From the NCBI GenBank assembly GCA_002943765.1, contig PQWQ01000016.1:558001-622000 (forward strand): a DNA stretch of 64,000 nt, in the 5' to 3' direction. Numbering within the stretch: the stretch's first letter is position 1; every line of letters starts with the position of its first letter. Positions 1-12,200 of the stretch are shown piece by piece. Position numbers and translations under genes: made by a program. The notes beneath the pieces were generated by a model. That model searched no databases. It was not told where the DNA came from and saw only the letters and a list, made by a program, of their open reading frames with translations. Source of the DNA: Psoroptes ovis (Eukaryota; Arthropoda; Arachnida; Sarcoptiformes; Psoroptidae).

Positions 1-7
1 AAAAATA

Positions 8-88
8 TTAGATTGTCCGAAAAGTTCATTCTGCTTATTCAATGAAAGTTACTCATGAAAATCGATCAAAACTTTCTGGACAGCCTAA
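8..88. mobile_element. MITE-like palindrome, copy 1
   Basis: The left end begins TTAGATTGTCCGAAAAGTT and the right end finishes CTTTCTGGACAGCCTAA, its imperfect reverse complement. Length is about 81 bp. TA precedes the left end, but the right flank is TG, so the target duplication is lost or mutated. It carries no coding capacity. Confidence 0.75.
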
Positions 89-104
89 TGTATGTGAGAA
101 AATA

Positions 105-184
105 TTAGATTGTCCGAAAAGTTTTTGTCGATTATTTCGTTGGTAATTATGAGAAAATCGACAAGAACTTTTCGGACAAACTAA
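105..184. mobile_element. MITE-like palindrome, copy 2
   Basis: This 80-bp inverted-repeat element starts TTAGATTGTCCGAAAAG and ends CTTTTCGGACAAACTAA. It is flanked by TA at 103-104 and 185-186, as expected for a Tc1/mariner target duplication. It lies 16 bp after copy 1 in the same orientation. Confidence 0.85.
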
Positions 185-1360
185 TATAATTATTATTATG
201 TGAAATACATATATTTGTTTTGATACAATTTTTTTGAAATGTTTAGCTTTCAAACGATTATAATAATAATGATAATAATGGCGATAAATTGTTTTATTTT
301 TTTTTTTTTTGACAAAAATAATAAAATATTTTAAATAAATAAAATAAAACAAATAAACGAATTTTAACAGAATTTAAAAACGATTATTTTCGATGAAATA
401 AAGAAACATTAAAGTGTTTTTTCACTGTATTTGGCTTTCTTGGTTTCCATCATTTAAAAATATTGAAAATAATAATAATAATAATCCAATGATATAGCCA
501 AATGATGCATTTTTTTTTGTTGTTTGCCCTGAAATGTTCAAGTGTTTTTGAATGGATTTATTCAATGTTTATATTTCAATGTTTTCTTTGATTGAATCTA
601 CACATTTTTTTTTCGGCTGAGAATTTCGATGAAAATCTTTGTTTATTGTCAAAATCTTGAGAATATGTCTGCTGATAATCTCATTTCGGATTTCGATTTT
701 ATCTGCGAGATATTTTTCTTGGAAATTTTTAAAATTAAATACTTGAATTAGTACCGAAAAAAGTCCGAAGATTTCCCCAATAGAATTTGCATAAGAAATT
801 GATATTCAAACCTTTTTTGAAATCAAATGAATTTATACAATAATTTCATTAATATTTAATGACCCCTGAAAATATTTATATTTTGACCCCGAAAGATTCA
901 TGACTAAATTATCAAAATCATGCTTTAATTTTGCTTGAATTGAATGCTCTGTTTGAATTCTGTCACATGTAATAATCATTTTATATGATTATTAAGAAAT
1001 CAAATTCCATCTTAAATTCTTAAATTATTCTCTGAATAATTTTTAGGGTCATTTTCTTTGGCCAACAAAAATTGTTCAATTTAAATTTATTCGTATTCGT
1101 ATTCATATTTCGATTATTTTTGATTATTCAATTCATCTTCATTCATCTTTATATTCAGCTGAAACACAGACACGTATACCCATACATTTGTCAATCGTTC
1201 TCATTGTACACACACACACATATTCAATGCTTTCATTTTCGATTTGACCGTCGTCGTTGACTTTTACTTTTATTTCTCTTTACTTAAACGATAAAACCAC
1301 AATTACCATGAGACCATTGGTCACACATACAAATTTTACAAAACATTTATTTTTATTTAT

Positions 1361-1440
1361 TTAGGTTGTCCGAAAATTTCTTGTCGATTTTTCAATGATT
1401 TTTTACGATATAATCGGCAAGAACTTATGGGACAACCCAA
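1361..1440. mobile_element. MITE-like palindrome, copy 3 (mosaic arms)
   Basis: The left arm is of the TTGTCCGAAAA type, while the right arm reads CTTATGGGACAACCCAA, the complement of a TTGTCCCATAAG arm. The two ends therefore come from different arm subtypes. Length is 80 bp with TA immediately after the right end. Confidence 0.82.
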
Positions 1441-1702
1441 TATTTATTTATTTATTTTTTCTTTTCGGTTCCATTTGAAGAAATTGAATGAATTTGTATT
1501 TGAATGAATTTATCTCAATGAATGAATGTTGTCGCAGCTTCGTTTTGTTGAATTATTTGTTGTTGTTGCCGTTAAATTTGTTGTTGTTGTCGTTTGTTGT
1601 TCGTTTACAATTGATAATACTAATATAGAAATAATGATATTATCATTTTTTTCTGAGTGAATTGAAATTTTCGTTATATTTATTTATTTATTTATTTATT
1701 TA

Positions 1703-1785
1703 TTTGGGTTGTCCGAAAAGTTCTGGCCGATTTTCATATGAGCAACTTTATCGATTAAGCCGAATGAATTTTTCGGACAGCCCAA
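1703..1785. mobile_element. MITE-like palindrome, copy 4
   Basis: Element of 83 bp from TTTGGGTTGTCCGAAAAG to TTTTTCGGACAGCCCAA with TA on both sides. It sits inside a (TTTA)n tract, a TA-rich target. Confidence 0.85.
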
Positions 1786-2106
1786 TATTTATTTATTTAT
1801 TTATTTATTTTTGATTCTTCAATTTTTTCGTTTTTTGTTTTTTTTTTTTTTTTTTTTGGTATAATTCTTTGAATAATTTTCTTTTTCTATTTTTTTTTTT
1901 TTTCGATAATGAAAATTCATTTCACGAATTTTCATTTCAACATTTGAAATTTTCAAAAGAGAGAAATAGAGCAACGAGACACTCATAGAGAGACATTCAG
2001 ACATTGAGACATTGAACACAGCTAAAAGCAAAGAAATTATAAATTTTTTTATTTTTAAAAATAAAAATAAATATCTTTAAACGTTTCTCTTGTTTATTTG
2101 AGAGGA

Positions 2107-2158
2107 TGGAATAGGGTAGAATAGGGTATGGAATAGGGTAGAATAGGGTATAGATTAG
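2107..2158. repeat. Minisatellite, GAATAGGGTA units
   Basis: About five imperfect tandem copies of an 11-bp unit (GGAATAGGGTA / GAATAGGGTAT) lie back to back. I see no coding role. Confidence 0.8.
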
Positions 2159-2650
2159 AGCAGAATACAACAACAACAACAACGATTCAATCGTTTATTT
2201 ATTCGAAACAAGTGTCGTTGTTGTTTGATGGTGTAGAATAACTCATTTTATTGGAATTATTTTCACAGTTGCAATTATATTTTGTTGAGCCCTGAAATTG
2301 CTCACAATTTTGCTCAATTTTCTTCTTAGAAGATCTATTTTGATTTCATTATTATCGTTATTATCACTCGTTATCATTAAGTATTATCAATACGAGTAGT
2401 GATGTTGATGATGATGATGATATAATCATTTGAAATTATTCCTTTATTATTCCATTAAATTATTCCATTATTTGCCTAATACAAATGATATAAATTTGTC
2501 AGTTTTCAAATATTCCATTGATCGTTTGATTGTCGATCGTTTGTTGGCTTATAATTTCAATTGATTTCTTTCATTCATTTTGGAATATTTTTCCATGAAT
2601 ATTTTTCCTATTGATATTTCGATTCAATATTGTTTTTTTGACAATTTTAT

Positions 2651-2732
2651 TTTTGATTGTCCAAAAAGTTCTTGCCGATTTTTCATCGATTTTTCTACGA
2701 TAAAATCGGCAAAAACTTTTCGGACATCAAAA
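2651..2732. mobile_element. MITE-like palindrome, copy 5
   Basis: Inverted repeat of about 82 bp; the left arm contains GATTGTCCAAAAAGTTC and the right arm AAACTTTTCGGACATCAA. The right terminus has decayed and both ends are approximate. Confidence 0.75.
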
Positions 2733-3089
2733 TATTTTTTTCCCATTGAAAATAAGCAAGAAAAAAAACCAGAAGCAAATTCTGAACCAAAAAAAAAACA
2801 CTCATGAGAATTGACGGTTGCATCAGTTATGGTATGGTTGTTCACTTTTATATCTTTGAATTGCGCTCATTATCTTTGCACTTATTATTACGCTTATCAT
2901 CTACACTTGCATTGTATGTCACTATTAGTTTGTCTGTGTGTGTGTAGTTGTGTGTGTGCTAAGAATTTTATTTCCTTAAAGAATTTTGATGAAGAATAAT
3001 TGTTTATTTATTTATTTATTTTATTTTATTTCAGTTGGAAGAAAATCGATATTTTCACACACATATTTTTTCACCCGAAAAATATTTAT

Positions 3090-3171
3090 TTAGGTTGTCC
3101 GAAAAGTTTTATGCCGATTTTATCGTAGGAAATTATCGAGAAAATTGGCAAAAACTTATCGGACAATCTAA
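3090..3171. mobile_element. MITE-like palindrome, copy 6
   Basis: Element of 82 bp from TTAGGTTGTCCGAAAAG to CTTATCGGACAATCTAA, followed by TA. The right arm (CTTATCGG) is intermediate between the two arm subtypes. Confidence 0.83.
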
Positions 3172-3441
3172 TATATATTTATATACTATAAAAGAAACCA
3201 TTTTCAAATGATAATGATGATGATGATAATCAAAGATTTATCTTCTTCTTATATTTCTTTACCAAAGTTAATTTATCTTATTTTTTTGAGTGGTTGAAAT
3301 GATTAAATGGTGATGCCAAGAAAGTGTAAATTATTATATTTCAAATGCTGCTAAAATCACATTGTTTTCACGATTATTTTCTCGTAGTTTTTAATCGGAA
3401 TTTTGATATATTCATTTATCCAAAAAAAATATGTGTTTATA

Positions 3442-3522
3442 TTTACGCTGTCCCATAAGTTCTTGCCAATTTATTCATAATTTCCTACGATATAATCGAC
3501 AATAACTTATGGGACAATCTAA
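3442..3522. mobile_element. MITE-like palindrome, copy 7
   Basis: Both arms are of the CCCATAAG subtype: CTGTCCCATAAGTTCTTGCC on the left and ACTTATGGGACAATCTAA on the right. TA follows the right end. The left terminus is less certain. Confidence 0.78.
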
Positions 3523-4014
3523 TATTGAAAATATGTTGAAATCATATTTTTTTCCAGTCTTATTTGTCAGGCATCATTTTGTGCTTATTCATATCTACAA
3601 TTATCACAATTATTATTAAAAATTTTTCATCGATCATAATACTAAATAATAATGCTAATAATAATAATGAATGATATTAATCAATAAATAGTAAATAATC
3701 AATGAAATAATAATAAATAATAATCAATCGATTATTATTTATTATTGATTATTATCGATCATTTGCTTGAATGGAAATATTATTATTTCCATATTTATAT
3801 GTTTCCCCTTACCATCACCCCCTCTCGCCAATCCATTTTTCTAATTCTCAATTTCATCAACATCATCATCGATTCTCCAATTTCTCTCAATTTCACCAAT
3901 TTCCAATTGATTTCATCATAATCATCATTCAATGTAATTCAATGTAGTGGAAAATTTATTTCCGTCATTTATATATGTATATAAAATCAATGATAGTTGA
4001 TAATAATACCAATA

Positions 4015-4098
4015 ATAGGTTGTCCGAAAAGTTAATTTCGGCTGAACCCAATAGAGTTGATTCATGAAAATCGGTCAAAACTTTTCGGAACAACCTAA
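4015..4098. mobile_element. MITE-like palindrome, copy 8
   Basis: Starts ATAGGTTGTCCGAAAAGTT and ends CTTTTCGGAACAACCTAA, about 84 bp, with one extra base in the right arm. It lies in an (AAT)n tract. Confidence 0.8.
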
Positions 4099-7000
4099 AT
4101 AATAATAATACTAATAATAATAAATTTGTGATGATCACAAAATTGATGATAAATTGATCGAATCGGAATCGTTAATACAATTGAAAAATGAAAGAAAATT
4201 AAGAGCTAAAAATATTGAGTAATAATAATTAATTGAACCCTGAAATTCATTAATTAAAACTAATTATTAATGATGATCATGATTAAGTAAGTTTATGAGT
4301 ATTTCGGTGTTTGTTTGTATTTATATTTATTTATGTTTATATAGCAATTATCGATGTGTGTGTGTGTATGTTTGTGCTGGATGTAATAATTTTTTGTAAA
4401 AGTGTAAATTAAGCAAATATAACCAACCCTTAAAAATACCTTGAACACAAAGAAAATAAGTAATGTGTGGCGCCGTCTGCCGCGTTTAAAGTTTTGAACT
4501 ATGAAATTCAATTGATCAAGCACGGGTATATAAAGCATGAAAAAAATGCTTTTCAAAAAACAAAAAAAAAATATAATTTGAATTTTCAAAAATTGATTTG
4601 TTTAAAATTTTTTCAATAACAAAAAATAAAAATAAATTTTTCTAAATCTTTCAAATCATTGTTGATCTGCCACCACAAATGTAAGAAATAATAATAAATT
4701 AATCTTTAAAATCTGTGTGTTCAACAGCCAAGATTTATTATCATTATTTACCAAGATAAATGAACTTATTTTTTTTCCTCTGTTGAAAAATAATTTAAAA
4801 TAATTCTGTTTTTTTTTGTGGGTTCACCATCGACAGCAAATCGATATGACATGACAATTAATCCAATCAATGACCATTAATTTTCTTTTTTACAAGCATT
4901 GAAATGTTCAATTGAATCTATTGTCTATTGGATGTATTGGTTTGAATTTTTGAAAATGAATGAATGAATGAATGAAATGAATGACACTTGATCAAAATCA
5001 AAGGTTTTTTTTTGGGAAGGTTATTGATTATTTATCTTGTTTTTTTTAGTTGAAACATTCAATATTCAAGCTAATAAAAGCCGTAAAAAAATGTCAAAAG
5101 TTCAAAGAAAATGTCAATTCAATGATTGAAGGTTATAAATGTGTTAAATATTTGAAAAAAAGAAACTTTTAATCAAAATACATACTTAAAAATCTATGAA
5201 CAATCTATAATCTCATCGAAATAATAATAATAATTGAAAATCGATTTAAAATTGATTAAAAGTTGTACGAGCGAAGCGAAATGAAAACAAGACAAAACAT
5301 AAGAAATGCAATGAAAATTGAATTAAATTAAACTTAGATTAAGCTAAGAAGAATTAAATTAAACTTAGATTCTTTAAGTCTAAGAATCTTTGATTTTTGA
5401 CATTTTTCATATTCAAAGAATATTGAAAATCAAATCATAAGAAATTACCGTAAAATCAATCAATGATTGATTGATTGATTGATTTGTAACTGTAACTAAA
5501 TAATAAGTTTTATAATCAACAACAACAGCAACAACAACAAATCATCGTCGATTGACAGTTGAACATTATCAAAGCTAACTATGAATTAAATGAATTTCAC
5601 TTGAATTCAATTCCATGAATTTTTCAGTCATGGAAATATTCTGATATGTCAACGAATGAATCCAAAGGCCCATGTGATTAGATTCATGCTTCTGAATAGA
5701 TTTTTGAAAAATAGAGCACTGAACCAGGCGTTAGTTGGTTCAGTTACAATCATTCAAAGGCAGCACAGAATTTCAAGTTTTAAAATATTCAAAATTATCA
5801 GTACATTAATCATCAGTGCATCATCATTAGTATGATCATCATCATCATTATCATTGTTACCATATCTCTGTAAGATCATTAAACGTTTTCAAGGGTTCCC
5901 ATGAAATAATAATCAAAATGGGAAAAAATTATCATTGTTGCTTTCGAAGCATATCAAGTGACAATTTACCATCATCATTATTTTTTCTTTGAGAAATTTT
6001 CATTTGAAAAAAAAAATTGAAAAAATAATTCATAAATCTTTAATCATAAATCCTTTATTAAATATTCATTCATTCATTCATTCATTCATTTCTCTTCATA
6101 GAAATAATTATGATTGATTTATGAATGAATTAATAAATTTACTCTATTCTTTGCTTTATTCTTGTATATGAGTATCAAATAATCACGAAGAAGAAGAGTC
6201 AAGCAAAGGAGTCAATGATTCACAATCGAAAATATGCACGAATTTTTTCATATCAGTTTAAAAAAAATGTATTCAAAATAAATCAATAAAAGTTATGATG
6301 ATCATGATGATATGTGAATAAATGAATGAATGAATGAATATAATGAAATATTATATTTATAATAATTATACCCAAACACATACGCCAACACTGGTTCATA
6401 TGTATGTATGTGTGTGCAGCAGTAATAACAAGTTTCAACAATTCAAATGTGTGAAAAAAAAACAAATCAACAAACAAACAAACAAATAATCTTTGATTGG
6501 TCTTAGATTTGAAATGAATGAATTTTCTTGGATTTTTTTGAAGAAATTTCCAAGAATTCTCCGAGAATTCTTCAAGAATCTAAGACTTAATTTCTCTCTC
6601 TTCGCTTCTGCTTTATATTTCATCAAATGAATCAACCATAAATACATACAGCAGAATATAAATGAATGAATGAATGAATGAATCAATGAATGTATGAATG
6701 GAAAACAAAAATATGTAAATTTATTCTTGGGCCCCCACAAAAAAACGAAACTTTTTTTTCTGTGAATACATTTCACATGTTACGAGGAGCAGTAGTCATA
6801 TGTTTGACTCATAGCCTCACACACATATCGATATGATAATTTTTCAAATTCGTCAATTTCGTCGCTCGTAAATACAAATACAAATACACAGCCAAACACA
6901 CCCACACCCCCGCACACACACATCACTAAATGACACATTAAATATTCTGATCAACATTTTTTTTGCATCATTTTTTCATAAGTGTCAAATGTGAATATAT

Positions 7001-8154
7001 TTTTTACATTTCACATATAAATGATATATGAAATGTAAATGTCATTCAATCAAAATTCATATTTTGTTTTACTTTGTTTTATTTTTGGATTCAAAAAAAA
7101 AAACAAAAAATTTGGATTTCAAAGTCATTCAAAGTATTTTCAATGATATGAAAAAAATCTGTTCAAATATATAATCATAGATCACATTTTGATGCAGATG
7201 CATTTGATTATATCGAATGGGTATCAATGTTTATCTCCATTTGTGTGTGTGTGTAAGTGCATGTTGTTTGAATGTATCAAACAGATAATATATGATAATC
7301 ACAAATGATAAGCATTTTGCTTGCTTGCTTGTTAAGCATCATGTTTTGATGATGGTAAATGTAAATATTATGTTAATATATTTGGATAATAATGAAATTT
7401 ATTATGGACCCTTTGAAAAGTGAATGAAATGAAACTTATGGAATCAGAAAAAAGTTTCTTTTTCTTTGTTTCTTTGGTTTAAATTTCAATGTAAGAAACA
7501 ATTTCTTCAACAAGATTTTCAATCTTTGAAATTCAATGACAAATCAATTGATTCATTGATTGCGAAATCTTATTTCGTTGATGATTTGACTCAAAATTTG
7601 GTTTGAAAATTTTTAAATTATCGATTTGATGATTGATTTTGATTATCTGCGGTGAAATTCGAAGGATTTCGGTTCAAAAATCCAAGAATCGCAAAAATAT
7701 CACCAGACCCTCCCAAAGTTTTTAGGGGAAGCTTCCCCGCAATGCATTTTGTTTTAAAGAATTTGAATTTTTTATACATTTTTAAAATTTTGTTATTTAA
7801 AAGACTAAAGGTTATAATGATGATGATGGCAATTTGAAAACTTGTAATTTATTGATTCATTATTTTTAGATTCTAATAATTTCATTATTTTTAAATGAAA
7901 AAAAATTAATTAATTATCGAGTTAATTATTGAATTAATTATTGATTTATCTTTTCTTTATCTCATTCTATTCCTGTCTCTCTCTTTTCCTATTATTCCTT
8001 GATATTTCTCTGTTTTTGAAATATTTTCGCCAAAAATATTTATTTCAATGTTCTTTTTATGAAACACATGAATTCATGGAATTTTTTCCCACTCTATTTA
8101 CACATAAATACAAAGCTTGAAATATTTAAAATAAATAAATATTTTTAGAAAACA

Positions 8155-8202
8155 ATGTTTCAAACACATGCATTCAATATGATTTTTCAACGAAATCATC
8201 AG

Positions 8203-8238
<36 letters not shown>

Positions 8239-9281
8239 AATAATAAACAATTATCAAAATTGCTTCCATGTAATAATTGTTGCTGTTGTTGTTGTTGTGG
8301 CGGTGGTGGTGGTGGCGGTGATCATCGCCAACAGCATCAGCATCAGCAACAGCAGCAACAACGATTAAATAAATGTAAAACAATATCGCCTGTATGTCAA
8401 ACACAACAACAACAACAATTAAAAAATCATCAATCTTTAAATCAAATCAATAATTGTTCATTGTCAATGATGGTGATGGTACCGTCGATTAATGTTGATT
8501 GTTGTCTAAGTCAAAATAATGAAAATGATGGTAATAATAATTCACAAAATCAGCCGCAGCACCGAATCATTATGAATAATCATTCTCAAATAATGATGAA
8601 ACAATGTTGTTGTACAAATAACAGCAACAACAGCAACAGCAACAGCAGCAGCAATGATTGTTGTAATAATAAATTATCATTGTCATTACCATTATCACCA
8701 ACCATTTCGACAACATCATCATCATCATTATCATCATCTGCATCGGTTACGGCATCAATTTTGTCGATGAATAACAACAGCAACAATAATAATAATACGA
8801 CCATAATATCTAATGGTATTAATTGTCAAAATAATAATAATAATGATAATAATGATACTGTTGTTGTTGTTGATGATGATGTTGATGATATTGATAAAGA
8901 TCATAATAATTATAATAATAATAATAATAATAATAATGATATGATAAAAGATCAATCATCAAATATGGTGAAAAATTATCAATTATTAATCGATAATAAT
9001 AATCAGTGCCTTAATAATAATAATGATAATGATGATTTGAATAAATATTATTATTATTATTATTTAAATCAATATCATAATCATACAAATAATGATAATA
9101 ATAATTCTTATTATGATGATTATCCATTATTACAATTATTTAATAAATCATTATCATTCAATAATGATAATGATAATAATGATAAAAATGCTGCCATTAA
9201 TAATGATTGTGATAATGAAAAACAACAACAACAACAACAGCTACAGCCACAACAACAATCAGATGAAATGATCGATAATTT
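8155..9281 (+). CDS. Candidate 5' exon of the FRMPD4-like gene, low complexity
   Basis: The frame opens with ATG and encodes about 375 residues made almost wholly of Gln, Asn, Asp, Ser and Cys runs, with no known domain. It ends at a GTAAGT donor with two bases left over. The exon at 20227 supplies exactly one base before its His-Gln-Thr-Lys, so the join is in phase. The protein after that join matches the segment just N-terminal of the WW domain in vertebrate FRMPD4. Against it: phase alone agrees by chance one time in three, and no homology supports this exon. It could instead be an alternative first exon or a separate low-complexity gene. Confidence 0.5.
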
Positions 9282-12200
9282 GTAAGTTGTTTCAAAGGCA
9301 TTTGATTTTTGAATACGAAATAGATTTGTAAGCAATGATAAACTATAATCTTTGAATTATAATCAAATTTCAAAATTAAATTTTTAATAATTTTTAAAGC
9401 CAACAACTTTAAAATAAAATAAATAAATAAACAGATGAATGAATGATGCATGATTTTATAATTGAAATTATTCATTTATTCATTATTATTATTTGTTTAT
9501 TATTCATTATTATCATCATAATTATCAATATTATAATCATATTCGATGATTAAATATTAATATAATATGTATCAACATGTACCAATCTAACACAATCTAA
9601 AACAAAAACAGAGGCAAAATGTAATTATTGGGTTGTCCAATAAGTTCTTGATGATCTTTCAATGATTTTCTACAAAATAATCGGCAAGAACTTATGGGAC
9701 AACCTAATATTTTCTCGTATATGTTTCAATAGAGATTTGTGATAATTAAATCATATCGGCTTATGAATCTATTTATAAAAAAATGAATGAATGAATACAT
9801 TATTATTATTATTATCAAACATTTGTGTGTGTATACAGGCAAATAATAATAATACATACATCAGTAATAAATATTTCATTAATAATTCATATCTTTCAAT
9901 CTTCATACACATTTTAGTCACACATATTCCGTGGTTTCAAGCGGCGATTTCCTCATAATTTGTGCTGTGCTGCTGCTGTTGTTGCTATTGTTGTTGTTGC
10001 TGTTGTTTTGATTTAAGCTTTCTGAAAAATAACTTTGTTTATTTATTTATTTATTTTCACACATTAAGTGTATGCATACACACAGAGAAAGAGCGAATCA
10101 TTATTATTACAATGATTTGAGGCCTTAATAGTTGAACGAATAAATATTTTTAGAGAAAATTACGATTAATTAACATTGTTTTTCATTGATTTTTATTGTT
10201 GTAGCATCAATTTCATAAAGGCTTTCAAACTCAGGGTACAACTTTGTGTTTTTTTTCGGGCTGTTTTGTTCTAGCACTGCTGAACAAATGGCGGAAAAAT
10301 GTTTTCATTTTTTTCTTCCTTATTTTTTTGCCACCAAAACGAGGATTAAGCCTGATATTAACGGGTGTTGTGCGTGAAATTTAACCCGAAAAAATTCTGG
10401 GTAAAATTCTGGTAAAAGTTTTGTCTTTTAACCAAGAAGAAATATTCGAGAAACCAAGAAATTTTTCTTGGGAAAAATTCTTAATTCGAAGAAAATCAAA
10501 AAAAACAAAGTCCATTTCGGATATGAAACCAAAAAATTGTTTCATATTTCAACATAAAACATTACGACATGGTTTCATAGAATCATAGAATCGTGAAATA
10601 CAAAATAAAGATCCATTGAAAACAATGGATCCGTGGGCGAGAAAAAGAAACCCTTTCTTTGCGGTTAAAAATTGATTTATTTTCCCCAAGAAAATCTCAA
10701 GAAATTCTTAAGAAAACCCAAATTCCAACAAATATTTCATAACTGAAATTGAATATCTTCATCTTCAAAAGATTTTTTCTTTAAAGTTTTTAATCGTTTT
10801 TTTCCATTTGTTTCAACAAAAAAAAACAAATTGAATTTCAAACATTTACCCAGAATTATTGAAATCAAATACTTTTCCGCAAAACCTCAAAAAATAAAAA
10901 ACGAAAAAACAAATCCAATTTCGCAAGGGTTTTAACACGATCAGAATGATTCGGATAGGAAGAAAAATTGATGAAATTTTTTTTCACCACTGAAAAATAA
11001 ATTCATATTAGACTGTCCGGAAAGTTCTGGTCGATTTTCATGTGGCAACTCGATTGATTAACCAACATGAACTTTTCGGACAACCATCATAAAATAATTT
11101 TGATTTTCATTCAACGAAATAAAGTGAAAAAAAAAGTTTTGAATTTTTTTTTTTCATCCTGAAAATAAATAAATAAATAAATATTTGAATAAATAGATGT
11201 GCAAATGAAATGATGAAAACTTTAAAATTTTGAGAAATTTTATTCAAAGAAATATTCTAAGAAATATTCGAAGAAATTCATTTTGAAATTCATTTAAATT
11301 CATGAATATTCTTTTGTTTTCGCAATTTTACGCCATTTTCTTAAAACATTTCTTGATTTATTTTCATTTATTTTGGTTGTTCCACACGGGTATTAATGAA
11401 TGTAATTCGATAATATCATTATTTGCAATTATTATTCTTTTTGAAAAATTTTAAAATTTAAAGTTTTCCAGGAATTATTTTGTTGAGAAATTTTTTTTTC
11501 AGGCGAAAAAAAAAATCAAATTTTGCCCCCCAGTAGAATCTATAGCCCCCGAATGGAGTTTCAGCCCTTTTTATTCCCAGGCTTTCTACCCTTGAAGAAT
11601 CGAGGCCGATCTACGGTAGCGGTGCTAAAAGCACACAGCAATTTCAATTGACCATTTGTGCTTCATTGTTTTTCTGTTGGCCACATTCGTTCTCCGAAAC
11701 AATCCACCGTTCGTCATCAATGAAATGAATTGTTTATTTTACTGATTTATTCTTGTAACAAACAAAATGATATGGTGAAAAAAAAAATTCAAAGTTTATT
11801 TATCTTTATTTACTTGTACGAAATAAGGAGAGAGATGATGTGTGAATAGAGATCTAAGATGTGGATCTAAGATGTTTTGAAACAAAGACTGAATGAATTT
11901 TCTTAAATTTTTTTTTTCAGTCATTTTGATGATGAAACAGACGGAAGAATTTTTTTCCCTGTTAATTTTACTTTGAAAAATAAAAACAAGTAAATGAATC
12001 TATGAATGACTGAATAAACTGAACAACAGGAAGATAAATTAGCCTATTCCGTAAGCCTAATGATGATGATGATGAAAGTTAACCAAAGAATCGAAGTCGA
12101 AAGTGGATAAAGAAAAGTGTGAAAGTAAAGTGTGAAAGATTTTTCTTTAAGAAAATTTCATTGGAATTTTCTTTATTTTATTTCTTTAAGAAAAAGTGGA

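Larger units (their letters stand above)
1..8154. other. Gene-poor intergenic region
   Basis: I find no supportable coding region here. The open frames present are short and made of simple sequence. The stretch holds eight MITE-like palindromes (listed separately), a GAATAGGGTA minisatellite, many (TTTA)n, (AAT)n and (CA)n runs, and one isolated TATA-like box at 4527-4535 that could belong to an unseen 5' non-coding exon of the downstream FRMPD4-like gene. Confidence 0.7.

Noticed and set aside
6283..6776. Minus-strand frames of 64 and 113 codons
   Set aside because: Built from ATGA repeats and hydrophobic AT sequence with no homology or splice support.
8174..9475. Poly-Ile/Val/Leu frames on the minus strand opposite 8155-9281
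   Set aside because: Reverse readings of trinucleotide repeats; no start context, splice sites or homology.
11520..11640. GC-richer patch resembling a tRNA or structured RNA
   Set aside because: No cloverleaf, anticodon arm or A/B-box arrangement could be traced.
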